Shown: positions 46,578 through 58,899 of the stretch, one piece after another
How positions within the stretch are numbered: position 1 is the first letter of the stretch
Layout of the letters: each line of letters opens with the position of its first letter
Assembly (NCBI GenBank): GCA_015680685.1
Contig: MNCI01002834.1
Location: 2,837-66,836 of the forward strand
Length of the DNA stretch: 64,000 bases
Direction: 5' to 3'
Origin: Gnetum montanum
Taxonomy: Eukaryota > Streptophyta > Gnetopsida > Gnetales > Gnetaceae
Made by a program: the position numbers and the translations under genes
Notes under the pieces: model-generated
The model's input: the letters and a program-made list of their open reading frames with translations, nothing else
What the model was told of the DNA's origin: nothing
The model's database searches: none

Positions 46578-46802
46578 CACAGCACCGACCCCGTCGCTAC
46601 CGCCGCCACCTTTGATTTCTATTAATATTTTATTAATTTTATTTAAAAATTGTTCAAAATACAAAATACGAAAAATATATAAAACAAAATGAACACTACC
46701 ACATGCTAATTCCCTCGTAAACCAACTTTGGATGCCCACACTGAACATTTTGGCGCAAACTCTCCGATGCAAACTATATGACAACTAGGCATCGTCAAAT
46801 CA

Positions 46803-47495
46803 CACACTTGGCCCGGTAAGGCCTTAAACTGCCACATACGGCCCGGTAAGGCCTTAAACTACCGCATACGGCCCGGTAATGCCTTAAACTGCCACATCCG
46901 GCCCGGTAAGGCCTTAAACTGCCACATACGGCCCGGTAAGCCCTTAAACTACCACAACCGGCCCAGTAAGGCCTTAAACTACCACACACGGCCTGGTAAG
47001 GCCTTAAACTGCCACATCCGGCCTGGTAAGGCCTTAAAGTGCCACACACGGTCCGGTAAGGCCTTAAACTGCCGCACACGGCCTGGTAAGGCTTTAAACT
47101 ACCACAGACGGCCCGGTAAGGCCTTAAACTGTCACATCCGGCTCGGTAAGGCCTTAAACTGTTACACACGGCCCGGTAAGGCCTTAAACTACCACATCCG
47201 GCCCGGTAAGGCCTTAAACTTCCACATACGGCCTGGTAAGGACTTAAACTGCCACGTCTGGCCCGGTAAGGCCTTAAATTGCCACACACAGCCCGGTAAG
47301 GCCTTAAACTGCCACATTCAGCCCGGTAAGGCCTTAAACTACCACATCCGTCCCGGTAAGGCCTTAAACTGCCACACACGGCCTAGTAAGGCCTTAAACT
47401 GCCACATACGACCTGGTAAGGCCTTCAACTGCCCCATACGGCCCGGTAAGGCCTTAAATTGCCACATACGGACTGGTAAGGCCTTAAATTGCCAT
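46803..47495 (+). repeat. Large 30-bp tandem array before element D RT
   Basis: About 23 units of 30 bp, with GGTAAGGCCTTAAACT as core, then GCCACATACGGCCC. It is open on the minus strand as a Cys-Gly-Ser-Leu-Arg-Pro-Tyr repeat, a by-product of the 30-bp period. It belongs to the same repeat class as the short arrays after protease in A, B and D. Confidence 0.95.
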
Positions 47496-47615
47496 GCATC
47501 CCGGTGCGACAATAAACCACCACCGTACATGTACACATGATTTACGTTGCCAAGGAACATGGAACAACACCTATATGCTCACTCTGCCCTCTATTTATTG
47601 GTAGGAGCAAGCCCA

Positions 47616-48830
47616 ATGGATTATCAGCATTTATCCACACCATTGACCACCGATGGACCATACGGAAAGATCACCATAGAAGTTGACATAAATTCCATCC
47701 ACTGAGGTTTATCAACCGATGACACAGTCATAACCTCAGCACAACAAACACTCGACAGCTATAAAGGTATGACAAAGGCCCTCGACATAGAAGCTGATAA
47801 CATCACTGAAGACCCGTTGACTGAGACACCCATTGCTATGCCTGATGGTGAAACCAAAATATTAAAACTGAGTACACTATTGAAACCTCAACTAGACAAA
47901 GACATAGAAGATGTGCTTCGAGAAAACATAAAAGCATTTGCTTGGTCTTACACTGACATGCCCGGGTTAGATCCTCAAATCGTCCAGCACAATATTATCC
48001 TTGATCCAAAATTGAGACCAGTAAAACAAAAGGCACGAAAGGTCAAACCGGAGGTAGCATTGGCAGTTCGCAATGAGATCACCAAACTTTACCAAGCAGG
48101 TTTCATTCGGGCTGCCGATTACGTCGATTGGGTATCCAACATGGTCATTGTCCCAAAAAAGAATGGAAGCATTCGCTTATGTATTGACTTCTGAGATCTC
48201 AACGTTGCAACCATAAAAGATGATTTTTCCCTACCCAGCATCGATCAACTTGTTGACACAACCGCTGGGCATGCCCTATTATCTTTTATGAATGGCTTCT
48301 CAGGATACAACCAGATACTCATTAACTAGGAGCATCAGCTCCGGACTACCTTTATGACACCATGGGGAACCTTTTGTTACACAATGATGCCCTTTGGTCT
48401 CAAGAACGCTGGGGCCACATATCAAAGGACAATGACATTTATTTTTAGCGATTACATGCTACACTCACTCAACGACTATGTGGATGATATCATGGTTAAA
48501 TCAAAGACATCAGAACAACACGTACAAGATCTTGACCTAGTACTAAAGCGTTGTTTAAAATATGAGCTGAGACTTAACCCAAAGAAATGTGTCTTCGAAG
48601 TCAAAATAGGAAAAATGATTGGATTCATAGCCTCGGAAGTAGGGATATGAGTAGAACCCGATAAAGTTAAGGCCATAACAAACTTAAAACCCCCTATCAA
48701 CCTTACTGAACTCCAAGGTTTACAAGGTAGATTACAGTTCATCAGGCGTTTCATAGAAAAACTAATGGACAAGTTGAAACCTATGAACCACTTGCTATGC
48801 AAGAACATCCATTTTGAATGGACTCCACAG
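47616..48830 (+). pseudogene. Element D reverse transcriptase
   Basis: ATG at 47616 (MDYQHLSTPLTTDGPYGKIT), 9 nt after a candidate splice acceptor (TTTATTGGTAG). Stops lie near 47703, at 48192 (CIDF-stop-DLN, a CGA-to-TGA change), at 48328 and at 48648. The blocks WVSNMVIVPKKNGSIRLCID, LLSFMNGFSGYNQI, FCYTMMPFGLKNAGATYQRT and NDYVDDIMVKSKTSEQHVQD are clear, and the catalytic YVDD is intact. The end reads LQGLQGRLQFIRRF-like sequence near 48720, linking to RNase H. Confidence 0.92.
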
Positions 48831-49290
48831 TGCTAGGAAGCATTTGAAAATATTAAAACAGCACTTATCCAACTACCCACAGTTTATCCACCTCAAAATG
48901 ATAAACCGTTTTACATCTACCTTGCCACTTCGGACTCGTCAATTGCGTCCATGCTTTGCCAGAAATAAGATGATGGAACCGAAGTCCCTGTCTATTACTT
49001 AAGCCATGCATTAGTAGCCCATGAGAAGAAGTATAACGAGGTGGAGAGTTCATGTTTAGCTCTTACCTTTTCCTTAAAAAAATGGTGACATTACCTCTTC
49101 CATAACCAAGTCAATATAATCTGCAAGGATAATGTGCTCAGAGCCATCACAGGAAACATTTACGAGACAAGTAGAATCGCCCGTTGGAAAGCCATGATAG
49201 CTGAGTTTGACCTACACTACATAGCGCAATCATCAGTTAAGGGTCAAGCCATAGCAAATCAAATGACTGCATCACCAACGCATGATCAAG
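48831..49290 (+). pseudogene. Element D RNase H (first, Ty3/gypsy type)
   Basis: Starts after a TAG near 48834. In successive frames: KPFYIYLATSDSSIASMLCQ, PVYYLSHALVAHEKKYNEVE, SSCLALTFSLKKW, then after a TGA near 49085 the frame from 49134 gives ETSRIARWKAMIAEFDLHYI and SSVKGQAIANQMTASP. Domain and role as in A. Confidence 0.82.
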
Positions 49291-50010
49291 CAACGATAGA
49301 GCCAGAGTTCCCTGATAAAAATGTGAGTGCAATAGACATAGTACCCGATGACTACGATGCCATTTTAAACCTTGATGGAGCATTCACCTCTCGAGGGGGA
49401 AGTGCTGCCGCTGTCATCACCTATCCCTCTAGGGAGATCCGACCCTTTGCTTATCGTTTCAACTTTCACTGTACCAATAACATAGCAGAGTACGAAGGTC
49501 TCCTTAGAGGTCTCATGGTAGCACTAGCTTCAGGCATCGCACGACTTGTGGTCAGGGGAGACTCACAACTAGTTTTGAACCAAGTCACAGATATTTATAC
49601 ATGCAAATCGCAACATTTACAACCATACTGTGACTTAGCCAAACACTTAATGAGGCAATTCAAAAACATGTACATGCAACACATCTCCAGAAATGATAAC
49701 ACGATTACAGACGCACTGGCCATGCTGGCGCTAAACATATCCCCGGATATGTTCCATATGTTGCTAAGTTCTATAATCAGTTGCGCAAAACCCATAACCG
49801 ATACTCTCGATGCATTACCAATTGCATCCGTTAGTACAAAACATGTGATAGAATGGTATGAAGACATAAAAGAGTACCTTCTACGTGGTGAAACACCACA
49901 ACATCTGACGAATGCACAAAAAGACGTGGTACGAAAGCATTCTCGGAAATATGCACTGGTAGGGGACACATTGTGTCATCGATCCTACAAAGGCATACTT
50001 TTAACATGAG
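49291..50010 (+). pseudogene. Element D second, archaeal-type RNase H
   Basis: In the open frame 49134-50009: AILNLDGAFTSRGGSAAAVI, FHCTNNIAEYEGLLRGLMVA, LVVRGDSQLVLNQVTDIYTC and NDNTITDALAMLAL. All catalytic positions (Asp in LDGA, Glu in AEYEG, Asp in GDS, Asp in TDALA) are present, so this is the best-kept copy of this domain in the window. It is followed by the linker to integrase. Confidence 0.88.
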
Positions 50011-50765
50011 TTAGTAGCACTGATGCCCAAACCATTGTCGAGCAAGTACATGATGGACTATGCCGAGGACACATAGCCCCTAAAGCAATGGCAATGAAAA
50101 TAAGACACTTAGGCTATTATTGGCCACACATGGAGTATGATTGTCTCTCCAAGGCTAAAACATGCAGTATCTGTCAAAGACATAGTAATCTGATCCATGC
50201 CCCACCAAATGAATTGCATACAATGCAAATCGCATGGTCCTTTCAAAAGTGGGGTTTGGACCTTATCGGACCAATAACACCCACATCTTCTGCAGGGCAT
50301 AGCTTCATCATAACCGCGACAGAGTATTTCATGAAGTGGGTGGAAACTATCCCCCTTAGAAAGACCACATCTAAACACGTATGCAACTTCATTCTTGAAA
50401 ACATTGTGACTCGTTTTGGCATCCCCATGACCATCATTACTAATAACGGGCCACAATTTAGCAATGTCAAAACCAAAACTTTTTGTGAAAGCCTAGGGAT
50501 CAAAAACTCATTTTCATCACCTTACTACCCTTAGAGCAATGGGCAAGCAGAAGCCATGAATAAAACCATCATTACAGTACTTAAAAAGATGCTTACCCAA
50601 AGCAAGAAAAGATGGCATGAGCAGCTGGTATACGCACTGTGGGCCTATCGTACTACGCATCGAACTTCAATAGGTAAAATGCCATATAGTCTTGTTTATG
50701 GTTCAGAAGCTTTTTTACCCTTGGAATCACATACCTGGAAGCTGTTCAGAAACTATTCCAAATTT
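50011..50765 (+). pseudogene. Element D integrase, C-terminal part missing
   Basis: VHDGLCRGHIAPKAMAMKIR and KTCSICQRHSNLIH form the zinc-binding end. The core has KWGLDLIGPITPTSSAGHSF (first Asp intact), ITNNGPQF (second catalytic Asp changed to Asn) and, after a TAG at 50531, NGQAEAMNKTIITVLKKMLT (Glu intact). The protein stops matching after VYGSEAFLPLES and passes into the tandem repeats. The DNA-binding C-terminal part, about 110 residues in A, is deleted. Confidence 0.87.
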
Positions 50766-51105
50766 GAGTATAGGTTCAGAAGCTATGGTAAACTGATACC
50801 ACAGCTCGTCCTGGAATCACGACGGTAAACTGATACCACAGCTCGTCCTGGCATCATGACGGTAAACTGATACCACAGCTCGTCCTAGCATCATGATGGT
50901 AAACTGATACCACAGAATGTTTGCAATGAAAAAAAACTAGCACTCGTCCAGTACGATAGTAAACTACCACAGTCACATTCACCAAAGTCCGCTAAGACTA
51001 TAAACTGGTTTACCTCTTCATGGTCCACCAAGACTAGAAACTGGCAATGTACTGTCTGCCACGACACTAAAAGGGAAATGTCCAATGGGTCATGACATAA
51101 AAATA
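50766..51105 (+). repeat. Tandem repeats after element D integrase
   Basis: Three or four units of about 42 bp with GGTAAACTGATACCACAGCT then CGTCCTGGCATCATGAC, followed by degenerate units with GTCCACCAAGACTA and AAACTGGCA. Related to the B and A arrays. Confidence 0.85.
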
Positions 51106-52132
51106 ACCCATGATAGTCAACTACAACTATAAAATGGCAATTTCATCTCTGGTTCCTCGATCTATGGCTACATTCCAACTTCATCAGAACTGCTGCATCG
51201 CTCGCCATCGGCTGATCCTAAAAACATTGCTGCCATTCATATACAGTGCCCGAAATCTTGTTCAGTGCCTTTGTTTCATCAGTAGCTATTTAAGTCTAAG
51301 CTCACTTACTCACTCAGGGTTTTCTTGTCTTCTTGGAGTTGTGTTTGCAGGATGACACTCAGAGGTGTTCGTACAAGAATGCACTTTGTAATAAGTAGCA
51401 AGGTGAGACGTTGTTCACGACGCACGTGACAAGACTAATCAAGCCATTTACTAGTACATCTCCTATTTCATATCCCACCTATCCCTCAACATCTTATACT
51501 TGGTTACATCCCGAACACACCCGGTACAGCCCAAAACATTGAACATACTGTTGCATACTACGCCACTCTTAGGTGATTGCAACCCACAACATGGCATTTG
51601 AGCATGTGCAAAAAAAAAAACATCATCCCTTCCCACATAAAACAAAAAATGGGATGGCAACTACCTCGAAAGAAAATGCTCATGTCTAAAACAATCAAGT
51701 AACATCTCGTTGCATGGCTTTGGCTCTCTGCCAACAAGTTCCCCCTAAACACTAAATAAGGGCCCTGTTCCTCCAAAGGATGCAACACATCATCACGTGG
51801 CTTTGGTTTTGCCAATAAGTCCTCTTGAACACTAAGTAAGAGTCTTGTACTGCCAAAGGACATACACATCATGTTTTGATCCCAAGAAGATAAGCATGAT
51901 CCACATACATACCCAGACATCCCTTTCATCACGCCATGAGCCCTTCATTGGTTACCAATTCCAATAGTTTCATTTCCCTATCAAATACAAATTTCACCTC
52001 CCCAATCCTATGTACTATTGAACACGGTACGATAACATCTGCCCAGGTGGCATAGGACAATGTCTCTATCAAGTTGCTTGTGGTGTTTTGCACTTCTTTA
52101 TCGATGCTTCTTAGGTCAATTCCTCCAAGCGT
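51106..52132 (+). other. Element D 3' untranslated region
   Basis: About 1 kb without a convincing coding frame. It includes a TTTGCAGGATGACACT string near 51345 like one in A (21520). Confidence 0.6.
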
Positions 52133-52149
52133 CAACAAAAAGGGGCCAA
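52133..52149 (+). other. Element D polypurine tract
   Basis: CAACAAAAAGGGGCCAA directly before the 3' LTR. Confidence 0.85.
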
Positions 52150-53795
52150 TGAAACACCACAAAATTTCGAGCTTAGTACTTTTTCAACAAGAATTGAGCT
52201 AAGTCATGATGTTCCCTGGCATGACTAAAGCTTGAGGGGCCCACAGAAAGCTTCAAGCAAAGTCAGACTCAACGAGAAGCAGTTCCCTGGGACCCATCGA
52301 CGAGCACAACCACATCTGCTATCAAACATGGCAACTTCGGAGCTCAAGATACTTATTCTTCACTAAGTATGCATTCACAGCGTATACGCCCAGTGTGTAC
52401 GCCCAAGTATGCATTCACAGTGTATACGCCCAAGTATACATTCACAGCGTATATGCCCAACGTACACGCCCAGCGTACACGCCTCACATGTACGCTCAAC
52501 ATGTATGACTGATGTATACACCTGGCATGCAATCCCCGAAGACGGCATGGAAACAGCACTTCAGAGCAAGATTTGGTACAAGGCATCAACTCACATGAAC
52601 AGAGCAATCATCAGGTGTTGACATCATTTTGAAGTTTATACGTTGAGTACGCAACGTCTATGCCTAGCGTATACGCCCAGCAGATGCAACATGAACACCC
52701 AGTGTATACGCTCAGCGTATACACTCAGCGTATACGCCCAGCAGATACAACGTATATGCCCAACATGCATTCACAACCTATACGCATCGCGTATATGCCC
52801 AGCATACACGCCCGGCAAGTAGAAAGTGTGCGACCAGTGTGCAGCACAACGTAAACCAATCCAAGCTCTCCAGAGCAATGTTAGATCAAGGTCAACCGAG
52901 CTGAACATCTATAGGAAGCATCTTCATGGCATACGAATTCAAATCTGAAGGCCAAAGGACTTATTTTTCTTTGATCAAGTCTGTACGCCTAGGTCATACG
53001 TCCAGCATGTATGCGCTGGCGTCTAGCGTGTATACGCTAGCGTACAGCAATATATGATGGTGTACAGTGGTATACGCCGGTGTGCAGCACGCTGTATACT
53101 TGTAAAATTTCATTCTTTCGCACCCGATCAACGTGCCACATGTCACCCGACCCAAGAGTCCATCACTCCACAGCCAATCATCCCCTCTCAAAACCCGAGT
53201 CCTACATCTAAACATGTATAAAAACCCCAAATTTTCATTAGACCGAGGTTGGCAATTTTTGAGCAAAAAACCAGAGAAAAACAAAGAACCAGAGACACTG
53301 AGAAACGAGAGCAAAAACCCTGTACGCTGGATCTCGACCCTGCACACTGAGCATACAGCCTTTACGTTGTGCCTACAGTTGAACCCAGCACACAGTCATC
53401 CCTGCATCCACTGGGGCTATTCGTCTGCCTTGTGTTAGAGTCACAATTGCGTTAGACCGGTGCATTGTAACTCTCATTTCATAATAATATTGCTACATTT
53501 CTTTGTTAAAATCTGTTACAGTTTTTCATTCATTGTTGCATGTTTACTGTTTACACTGTTGTACGTTTACGCTCCGTTTTACATTCATTACGTTGTTTAC
53601 ATATAACCCAGCGTACAGTATATCGGTGTACGTTCGGGGAAATCCTTACCTGATCCGTGTGCAGACCACTCAAGGTACTCTACCTTCGTTAATTCTAGCT
53701 CACCCTCAAGCGAAGGTAGGGTCTTCTGTGCATATCTAGAGATCTCCAGGTTTCTGTTTCATTCCAGCCAAAGATCGACGATTTCAGATGGTAGA
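52150..53795 (+). repeat. Element D 3' LTR (1646 bp)
   Basis: Starts TGAAACACC, ends GGTAGA (CA decayed to GA). Homologous to 34719-36229, with extra GTATACGC repeats at 52380-52460 and 52660-52800. Its last 100 bp also align with the ends of the A and B LTRs. Confidence 0.92.
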
Positions 53796-53800
53796 TCACC
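53796..53800. repeat. Target site duplication of element D, right copy (TCACC)
   Basis: Identical to 34714-34718. Confidence 0.9.
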
Positions 53801-53910
53801 TCCTAGAACCAATGTATTTAGAAACCTAAAGTCTTTGAAATTCAACTAGATCACTGAGTGAATGCTAGTGATTCATATGGTTGGGCATAGGGTATACTCA
53901 TTAATCATCA

Positions 53911-53929
53911 TTGGTGCCTTTGCTAGGGA
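53911..53929 (+). other. Element E primer-binding site
   Basis: TTGGTGCCTTTGCTAGGGA resembles the tRNA-Asp-type site (TGGCGCCGTTGCCGGGGA) used by many plant Ty3/gypsy elements, and differs from the A/B/D site. Confidence 0.65.
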
Positions 53930-54069
53930 TTTTAGTTTGACACATGTGTTATCTAGGACTAAGTGAAAATCATTCAACATCATTGGATCTAACCTTAAAG
54001 TTGTAGTCATTCTAACCAATAATAACTGTAAAAAGTACACTAATTTTTATCTGAATCCAAAATTTCTTC

Positions 54070-55930
54070 TTCTCATGGGGATGATTCTCCACCAAAATTC
54101 AAGCACACATCCAATCAAAGGAATGAGTGATCAAATCAGCTAGTGCCCCAATAATGTTAAGTGGTATATACTCATCCCAATGAGTATGTTCTTGATTTCA
54201 CCTTCATCCTACATTAGGATGATCATATGTGGTGGAGGAACATGGAGGGCAACATTGTGTTGCCACTTGATCAATCATTTCCTATGATGCTCCAATAAAC
54301 CCTTATGAGGCTAGGAATGCATGGGCTCCATGTTGAGTACATTGTATAAGATCACAACTCCAGGGATTACCATCCCACTAAAGCACAATGCAAAATTGAT
54401 TAGCAACAAGAGAAGTGCTATGAAGTTGTGAAGGGAAAATAGTTCAATAACCCCTTGTTCATGTTGGGCCAAAAGGACAGTGAGGATTCCTTCTCTAGGA
54501 ATTCTCATTTCACTAACTCTCCTCCCCTTGGTTTCAATGAAGGGGGCTTGAACTAGAATGTATAGTCCACTATAAATAATCCTAGTTCAGTCAAGAAAGG
54601 GTCCCATGATCATGGGAGATCCAAAGATGGGACTCATGGTAGGGATAGGGATAGGCATCATGATGATGATCATAGTCGTGACCATTGAAAAGGGGGTGGC
54701 AACCATTGCAATGCTATTTCTCCTTCCTCTTCACCTTCGTCATTCTCTTCTTCCTTATTTAGCTCCAAATGAAGCTGTAGGGGACATGACCATGATGGAG
54801 GTAATTGACAGGACAAAGATGATTGTAGGGCCCATTAGACTAGTCGATATTAGGGACATGGACAATCAAGGAAGGCTCACCACCATGAAATAAGGGACAG
54901 TAAAGGGCATCATAGGCATCATGGCCATCATAGAGGACATAACTTGAAATATGTTGAATGTTGTAGAGGTAGTGAGAATTCCAACAAGGCATGTGAAAGC
55001 TAGCTGAATCAAGTTGTTAGATATGAACAATATTTCCAAGTTTGAAAGGGGATATAACTCAGATCCACAAAACCATCTACAAGCATTTCAAGATGCATGT
55101 GCCTTACAGAACATGGAAAATGAATGGTAGAAATTAAAGTACAAAGAAGTCCTTTAATGATAATCCATAGATGGAGTATGATGCTTAAGCTCTTTAATGA
55201 CAAGTATCAAATATACTCTTAAGTGTCCAACCTAAAAAAGTGGATCCAAGGTTGGAAACAAGGAACACGTGAACCCTTGGATGCAACTATGAGCAAGTAC
55301 TATTCTCTTTTGCACCAATGCCCTGGTCATGGTTATTCTCAAAGGAAGTAGCTCCGCCATATCATAGATGGGCTCTAATAAAAAATGAGGTGAATTCTTA
55401 GGGACTATGTCCAAGGGAGACTATCAAAACTTAAAGTTCTTCAAATCCAAAGGCTCATTGAGTAGGTTGCCAAAGTAGAAGGAGAGCTAATAAAGAAAGA
55501 AAGTATGGAGAAGTACAACCAGGATTCTTTCATTAGAAAAAGAGAAGTCCAATTTTGTGGCAATGAAGAGGAGGCACCACTTGATGAGGTGGTGCAATGA
55601 AAGACCTTGCCAATTTAGAAATATATCTCCAAAATTTTGGCTCAGGTAGACAAAATGTGGGAATTTTTGGATGAAAAGATCCAAACCACTCTAAACATAG
55701 CAAAGGCATCCAAAGAGAAAAGTAGTGATCATAATTGCAAGAGGAGGAAGGAAGCTGAACATGCCTACCAAAGAGATAAGGGCAAGGTTATTGCTATAGA
55801 GGAGGCTATGGAGTCTAAATTAGATGATGATGGTGGATGTGACATGTGCTATTACAAACATCCTAAGGGATGTTTCCTCCTTATGTTACAATTGTAGGAG
55901 TCTAGGATGTATGCTCTAAATCCTAGATTG
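54070..55930 (+). pseudogene. Element E gag-like region
   Basis: Matches C: EYVLDFTFILH, MEGNIVLPLDQSFPMMLQ, GLHVEYIV, then a Ser-rich stretch (near 54720-54770), IHRWSMMLKLFNDKYQIYS, REPLDATMSKYYSLLHQCPG, the frame 55637-55897 (AQVDKMWEFLDEKIQTTLNI) and the Cys/His cluster CDMCYYKHPKGCF near 55850. Many stops and frameshifts, no intact product. Confidence 0.72.
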
Positions 55931-56548
55931 GCTAAAAGGTAAGCACCTAGAAGGTTACCTTATCCTCAAGACAACCTAAGGTAGTTTCACCAACAACAAG
56001 CGTATTATCCAAGTGGAGCTCCATCACAACCTTTTCAGTAATATCATCAATGACATCATCCACAATCATGGGGGATGCCACCACCAAGGTAGTAGTATCA
56101 TTACAAATAGCCTGATCCATATGGGTACTATGTTTAGCCATCCATTTCTCCATGTAATGCTTTTAGTCACACTTCTTGTCAACATTACTACTACCCTCTT
56201 AAGTACTTCAAACCTAAATCTCCATCCCCAAGAGGGGAATCCCCATATCCCTATCACACTCCTTATCCTTCTATGCAAGTCCCTTCATCCTTAACTCAAT
56301 TACCACTTGCTCCATCCATGCAAGGAAAAATTCTAGCCTAGCCATAGCAACGTAACACTACCAAGGTTGTTAACATACAGTTGGCTCCTTAGCCAAGTGG
56401 TTTGGAAACTAGATCTTGAAAAAGACCATTCTTTCAAACCAACAATGCTACCAAGCCCTCATAAACTCATGCATCTAATACCCCTTTTTCTCCCTCATCC
56501 TCTACATCCAATTTTTTTGAGTCGCCTTCAAACCAAACACCTTAAAAT

Positions 56549-57069
56549 GTGCATAACACCATGCTAATCCATGTGGTAACTAATTGGATAAAGGCTGGTC
56601 ACCTTCCTAGGAAAATATTTGATCCTGGAAGTCCCTTAATCTATTTGCAAATCACTAGGAATGAGCCATGCAAAGATATTCTTGATTCAGATTCTCGTGT
56701 TAATCTAATTTCTCACGAGATGTACAAAGTCAAGAACCTACCTTTACTCAAGAAGAGTAACATTCATCTTAGTTGGTAGATCAATCCATCACTATTCCTT
56801 TGGAACTAGTGAAGGACATTGTGACAATCATCTATGGGTGGTTCTATCCTGTTGATTTCTTGGTGATTCGAGTTAACAATTGCAAGGGGGACTTATTAAT
56901 CATCATGGGAAGGGCTTTGATAAGTACCATTAATGCATGGTTGGACATCAGAGACCTTTCCCTAGAGATTTCCAAGGAAAATTCATTTGGAAAGATCGAG
57001 ACAATAGAGTGGCATGCATTGCATAAAATGATACAGGGTGCAATTGTACGCATAAACTATGGGCCATAA
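56549..57069 (+). pseudogene. Element E retropepsin-like protease
   Basis: MLIHVVTNWIKAGHLPRKIF, SPLIYLQITRNEPCKDILDS and DSRVNLISHEMYKVKNLP match C at 896-1180. The active site reads D-S-D where D-S/T-G is needed. After a stop near 56777 the frame from 56773 continues SITIPLELVKDIVTIIYGWF to LEISKENSFGKIE and ends at 57069, so this copy shows the full length that is broken in C. Confidence 0.75.
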
Positions 57070-57299
57070 AAAGTACATCAATCACAGCATGCAGACAATG
57101 CGCAGATGAGACAAAAATTCAAAGGTTCCTATACACAGTAACCACATAACAAGAGGGCACCTAGTGGTTGACCACTGATCCCAAAAGCAACACACTTTGC
57201 ATGGAACCAATTGAGAGCATAACAAGTGTCTATGTTGAAGGCATGAATGAACTGGAGCAAGTTCATTTTCAACTCTTTGATGATGATCTTGATGACACT

Positions 57300-58400
57300 T
57301 ATTAGGGAGAGTTGGAAATCCTTGAAAGCTTTAAATATGAGCCCATAGAGTTGAAAACTCTACCTATTGACATGCAGGATGCTTTTCTAAAAAATGGCAA
57401 GCTGGTGATAATCAATGCCAATCTTTCTTCTCAATAGAAAGAAACGATATTGAAGGTGATTAACAAATGGACAAAATCCTTTTCTTGGTCATATCTTGAA
57501 CTCACTAGGTTGATCCTAGGATATGATAGCATCATATCTATATTAATCCTTCCATAAAGCCAAAGAGATATTTGTAGCAACAATTGAATCCCAAATTGAA
57601 GCAAATCATTAAGGAGAAGATTGAATAACTCCTTAAGGTGGGGTTCATCTATCCGATTGCAAATAGCAAGTGGGTTAGTTCACTAGTAATTGTGTCAAAG
57701 AAAGGTGGCAAGTGGAGGGTCTGTATTGACTTTAGGCTGTTGAACATGGTAACCTACAAAGATAATTTTCCATTGCCATTTGTTGACTAGGTGTTGGACA
57801 CTATCTCTGGGCATTACTTCTACATCTTTCTAGATGGTTATAGTGGCTATAACCAAATCTAGATTGTACCCAAAGATTAGATGAAAACAACATTCACAAG
57901 TCCCTAGGGGACTTCTTCATATAGAAAGATGCTTTTTGATCTATGCAATGCCCCTACAACCTTCCAACGCCTTGTCCTTAGCATTCTTCAATAGCAAATA
58001 GGTAGTAGGATGGAAGTATTTATGGATGACTTCTCCACCTATGGCGCTACACTTGAGCAAGACCTAGACCACCTTGAGTAAGTGCTTAAAAGGAGTGTGG
58101 AGACTAACCTTTGGCACAATTAGGAAAAGAGCCATCTAATGTTCTAGGAGGCATTGTATTGGAGCATAGAATCTCATAAATAGGGATTGAGGTGGACCTT
58201 GAGAAGATTAGGATCATCTAAGGAATTACTCGTCAACCAAAAATGATTAAATATGTATTATCATTCAGCCACATTGGCTACTACCAGTGATTTGTAGAGA
58301 ATTTCTCTAAGATTTCTAAACCATTGATGGAGCAAATAAAGAAAGATGCTTCATTTGTATGGACTAAGGAATGTGAAAAGGCATTTCAGCAACTTAAGTA
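57300..58400 (+). pseudogene. Element E reverse transcriptase, heavily decayed
   Basis: Pieces in several frames: KNGKLVIINANL, KVINKWTKSFSWSYLEL, VCIDFRLLNMVTYKDNFPLP, FLDGYSGYNQI, YRKMLFDLCNAPTTFQRLV and EVFMDDFSTYGATLEQDLDH. The catalytic block is F-M-D-D, normal for many Ty3/gypsy RTs. The FDLCNAPTTFQR-type wording differs from the FGLKNAGATYQR of A/B/D, so E belongs to another lineage. Confidence 0.75.
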
Positions 58401-58830
58401 GAAGCTTGTAGAAACTATAATTCTATGAGCACCTGATTAGTCCTGACCATTTTACATCATGATGGATGCATCGAACTATGCCCTAGGAGTTGTGCTTACG
58501 TAGTTAGATGATCAGAAACATCCATACTACATCCACTACATGAGCCAAAACATTGTGGATGAACAAATAAACTACACCATAATGGAGAAATAACTAATGG
58601 TAGTGGTGTATGCATTAGAAAAATTTAGGCACTATGCTTGGGTATAAGGTATTTATGCAAACAGACCATAGTGTAATTCTCTTTCTGATGAACAAACCAA
58701 CAATGAACCCTTATGTCATACAATGGCTTGTGATCTTGCAGGAGTTCAATCTCATGATGATAGATAGAAAGGGAACCGAGAACTTGGTTGTTGACCACTC
58801 TTCTTAGTTGCGAAGGAACAACAAAGAGGA
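58400..58830 (+). pseudogene. Element E RNase H, decayed
   Basis: WPFYIMMDASNYALGVVLT-like sequence near 58446-58500, then DDQKHPYYIHYMSQNIVDEQ, INYTIMEKQLMVVVYALEKF and RHYAWV, then HSVILFLMNKPTMNPYVIQW-like sequence with a frameshift. A typical gypsy RNase H. No second archaeal-type RNase H was found between it and integrase. Confidence 0.7.
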
Positions 58831-58899
58831 GAAGAGCCTGCTTTCTAATTAGTTCCCTAATGAACTCCTCTTTTCTAGACTATAAATTAACAAGTGCCC

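Larger units (their letters stand above)
34719..53795 (+). mobile_element. Element D: 19.1-kb Tat-like Ty3/gypsy retrotransposon with an antisense gene
   Basis: Same order as element A: LTR, primer-binding site, gag, protease, 30-bp repeats, antisense gene, a large 30-bp repeat array, RT, two RNases H, integrase, repeats, polypurine tract, LTR. TCACC flanks both ends. Extra length over A comes from a 46-bp array in the leader, repeats in the first intron of the antisense gene, and the array at 46803-47495. Gag and RT have scattered stops, and integrase lacks its C-terminal part. Single N marks at 41780 and 41940 show that the middle is imperfectly assembled. Confidence 0.94.

Noticed and set aside
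46795-47379. 194-residue minus-strand open frame with Cys-Gly-Ser-Leu-Arg-Pro-Tyr repeats
   Set aside because: It is a by-product of the 30-bp tandem array, whose period is a multiple of three. Two frames of the array are open and unit variation does not favour silent changes.
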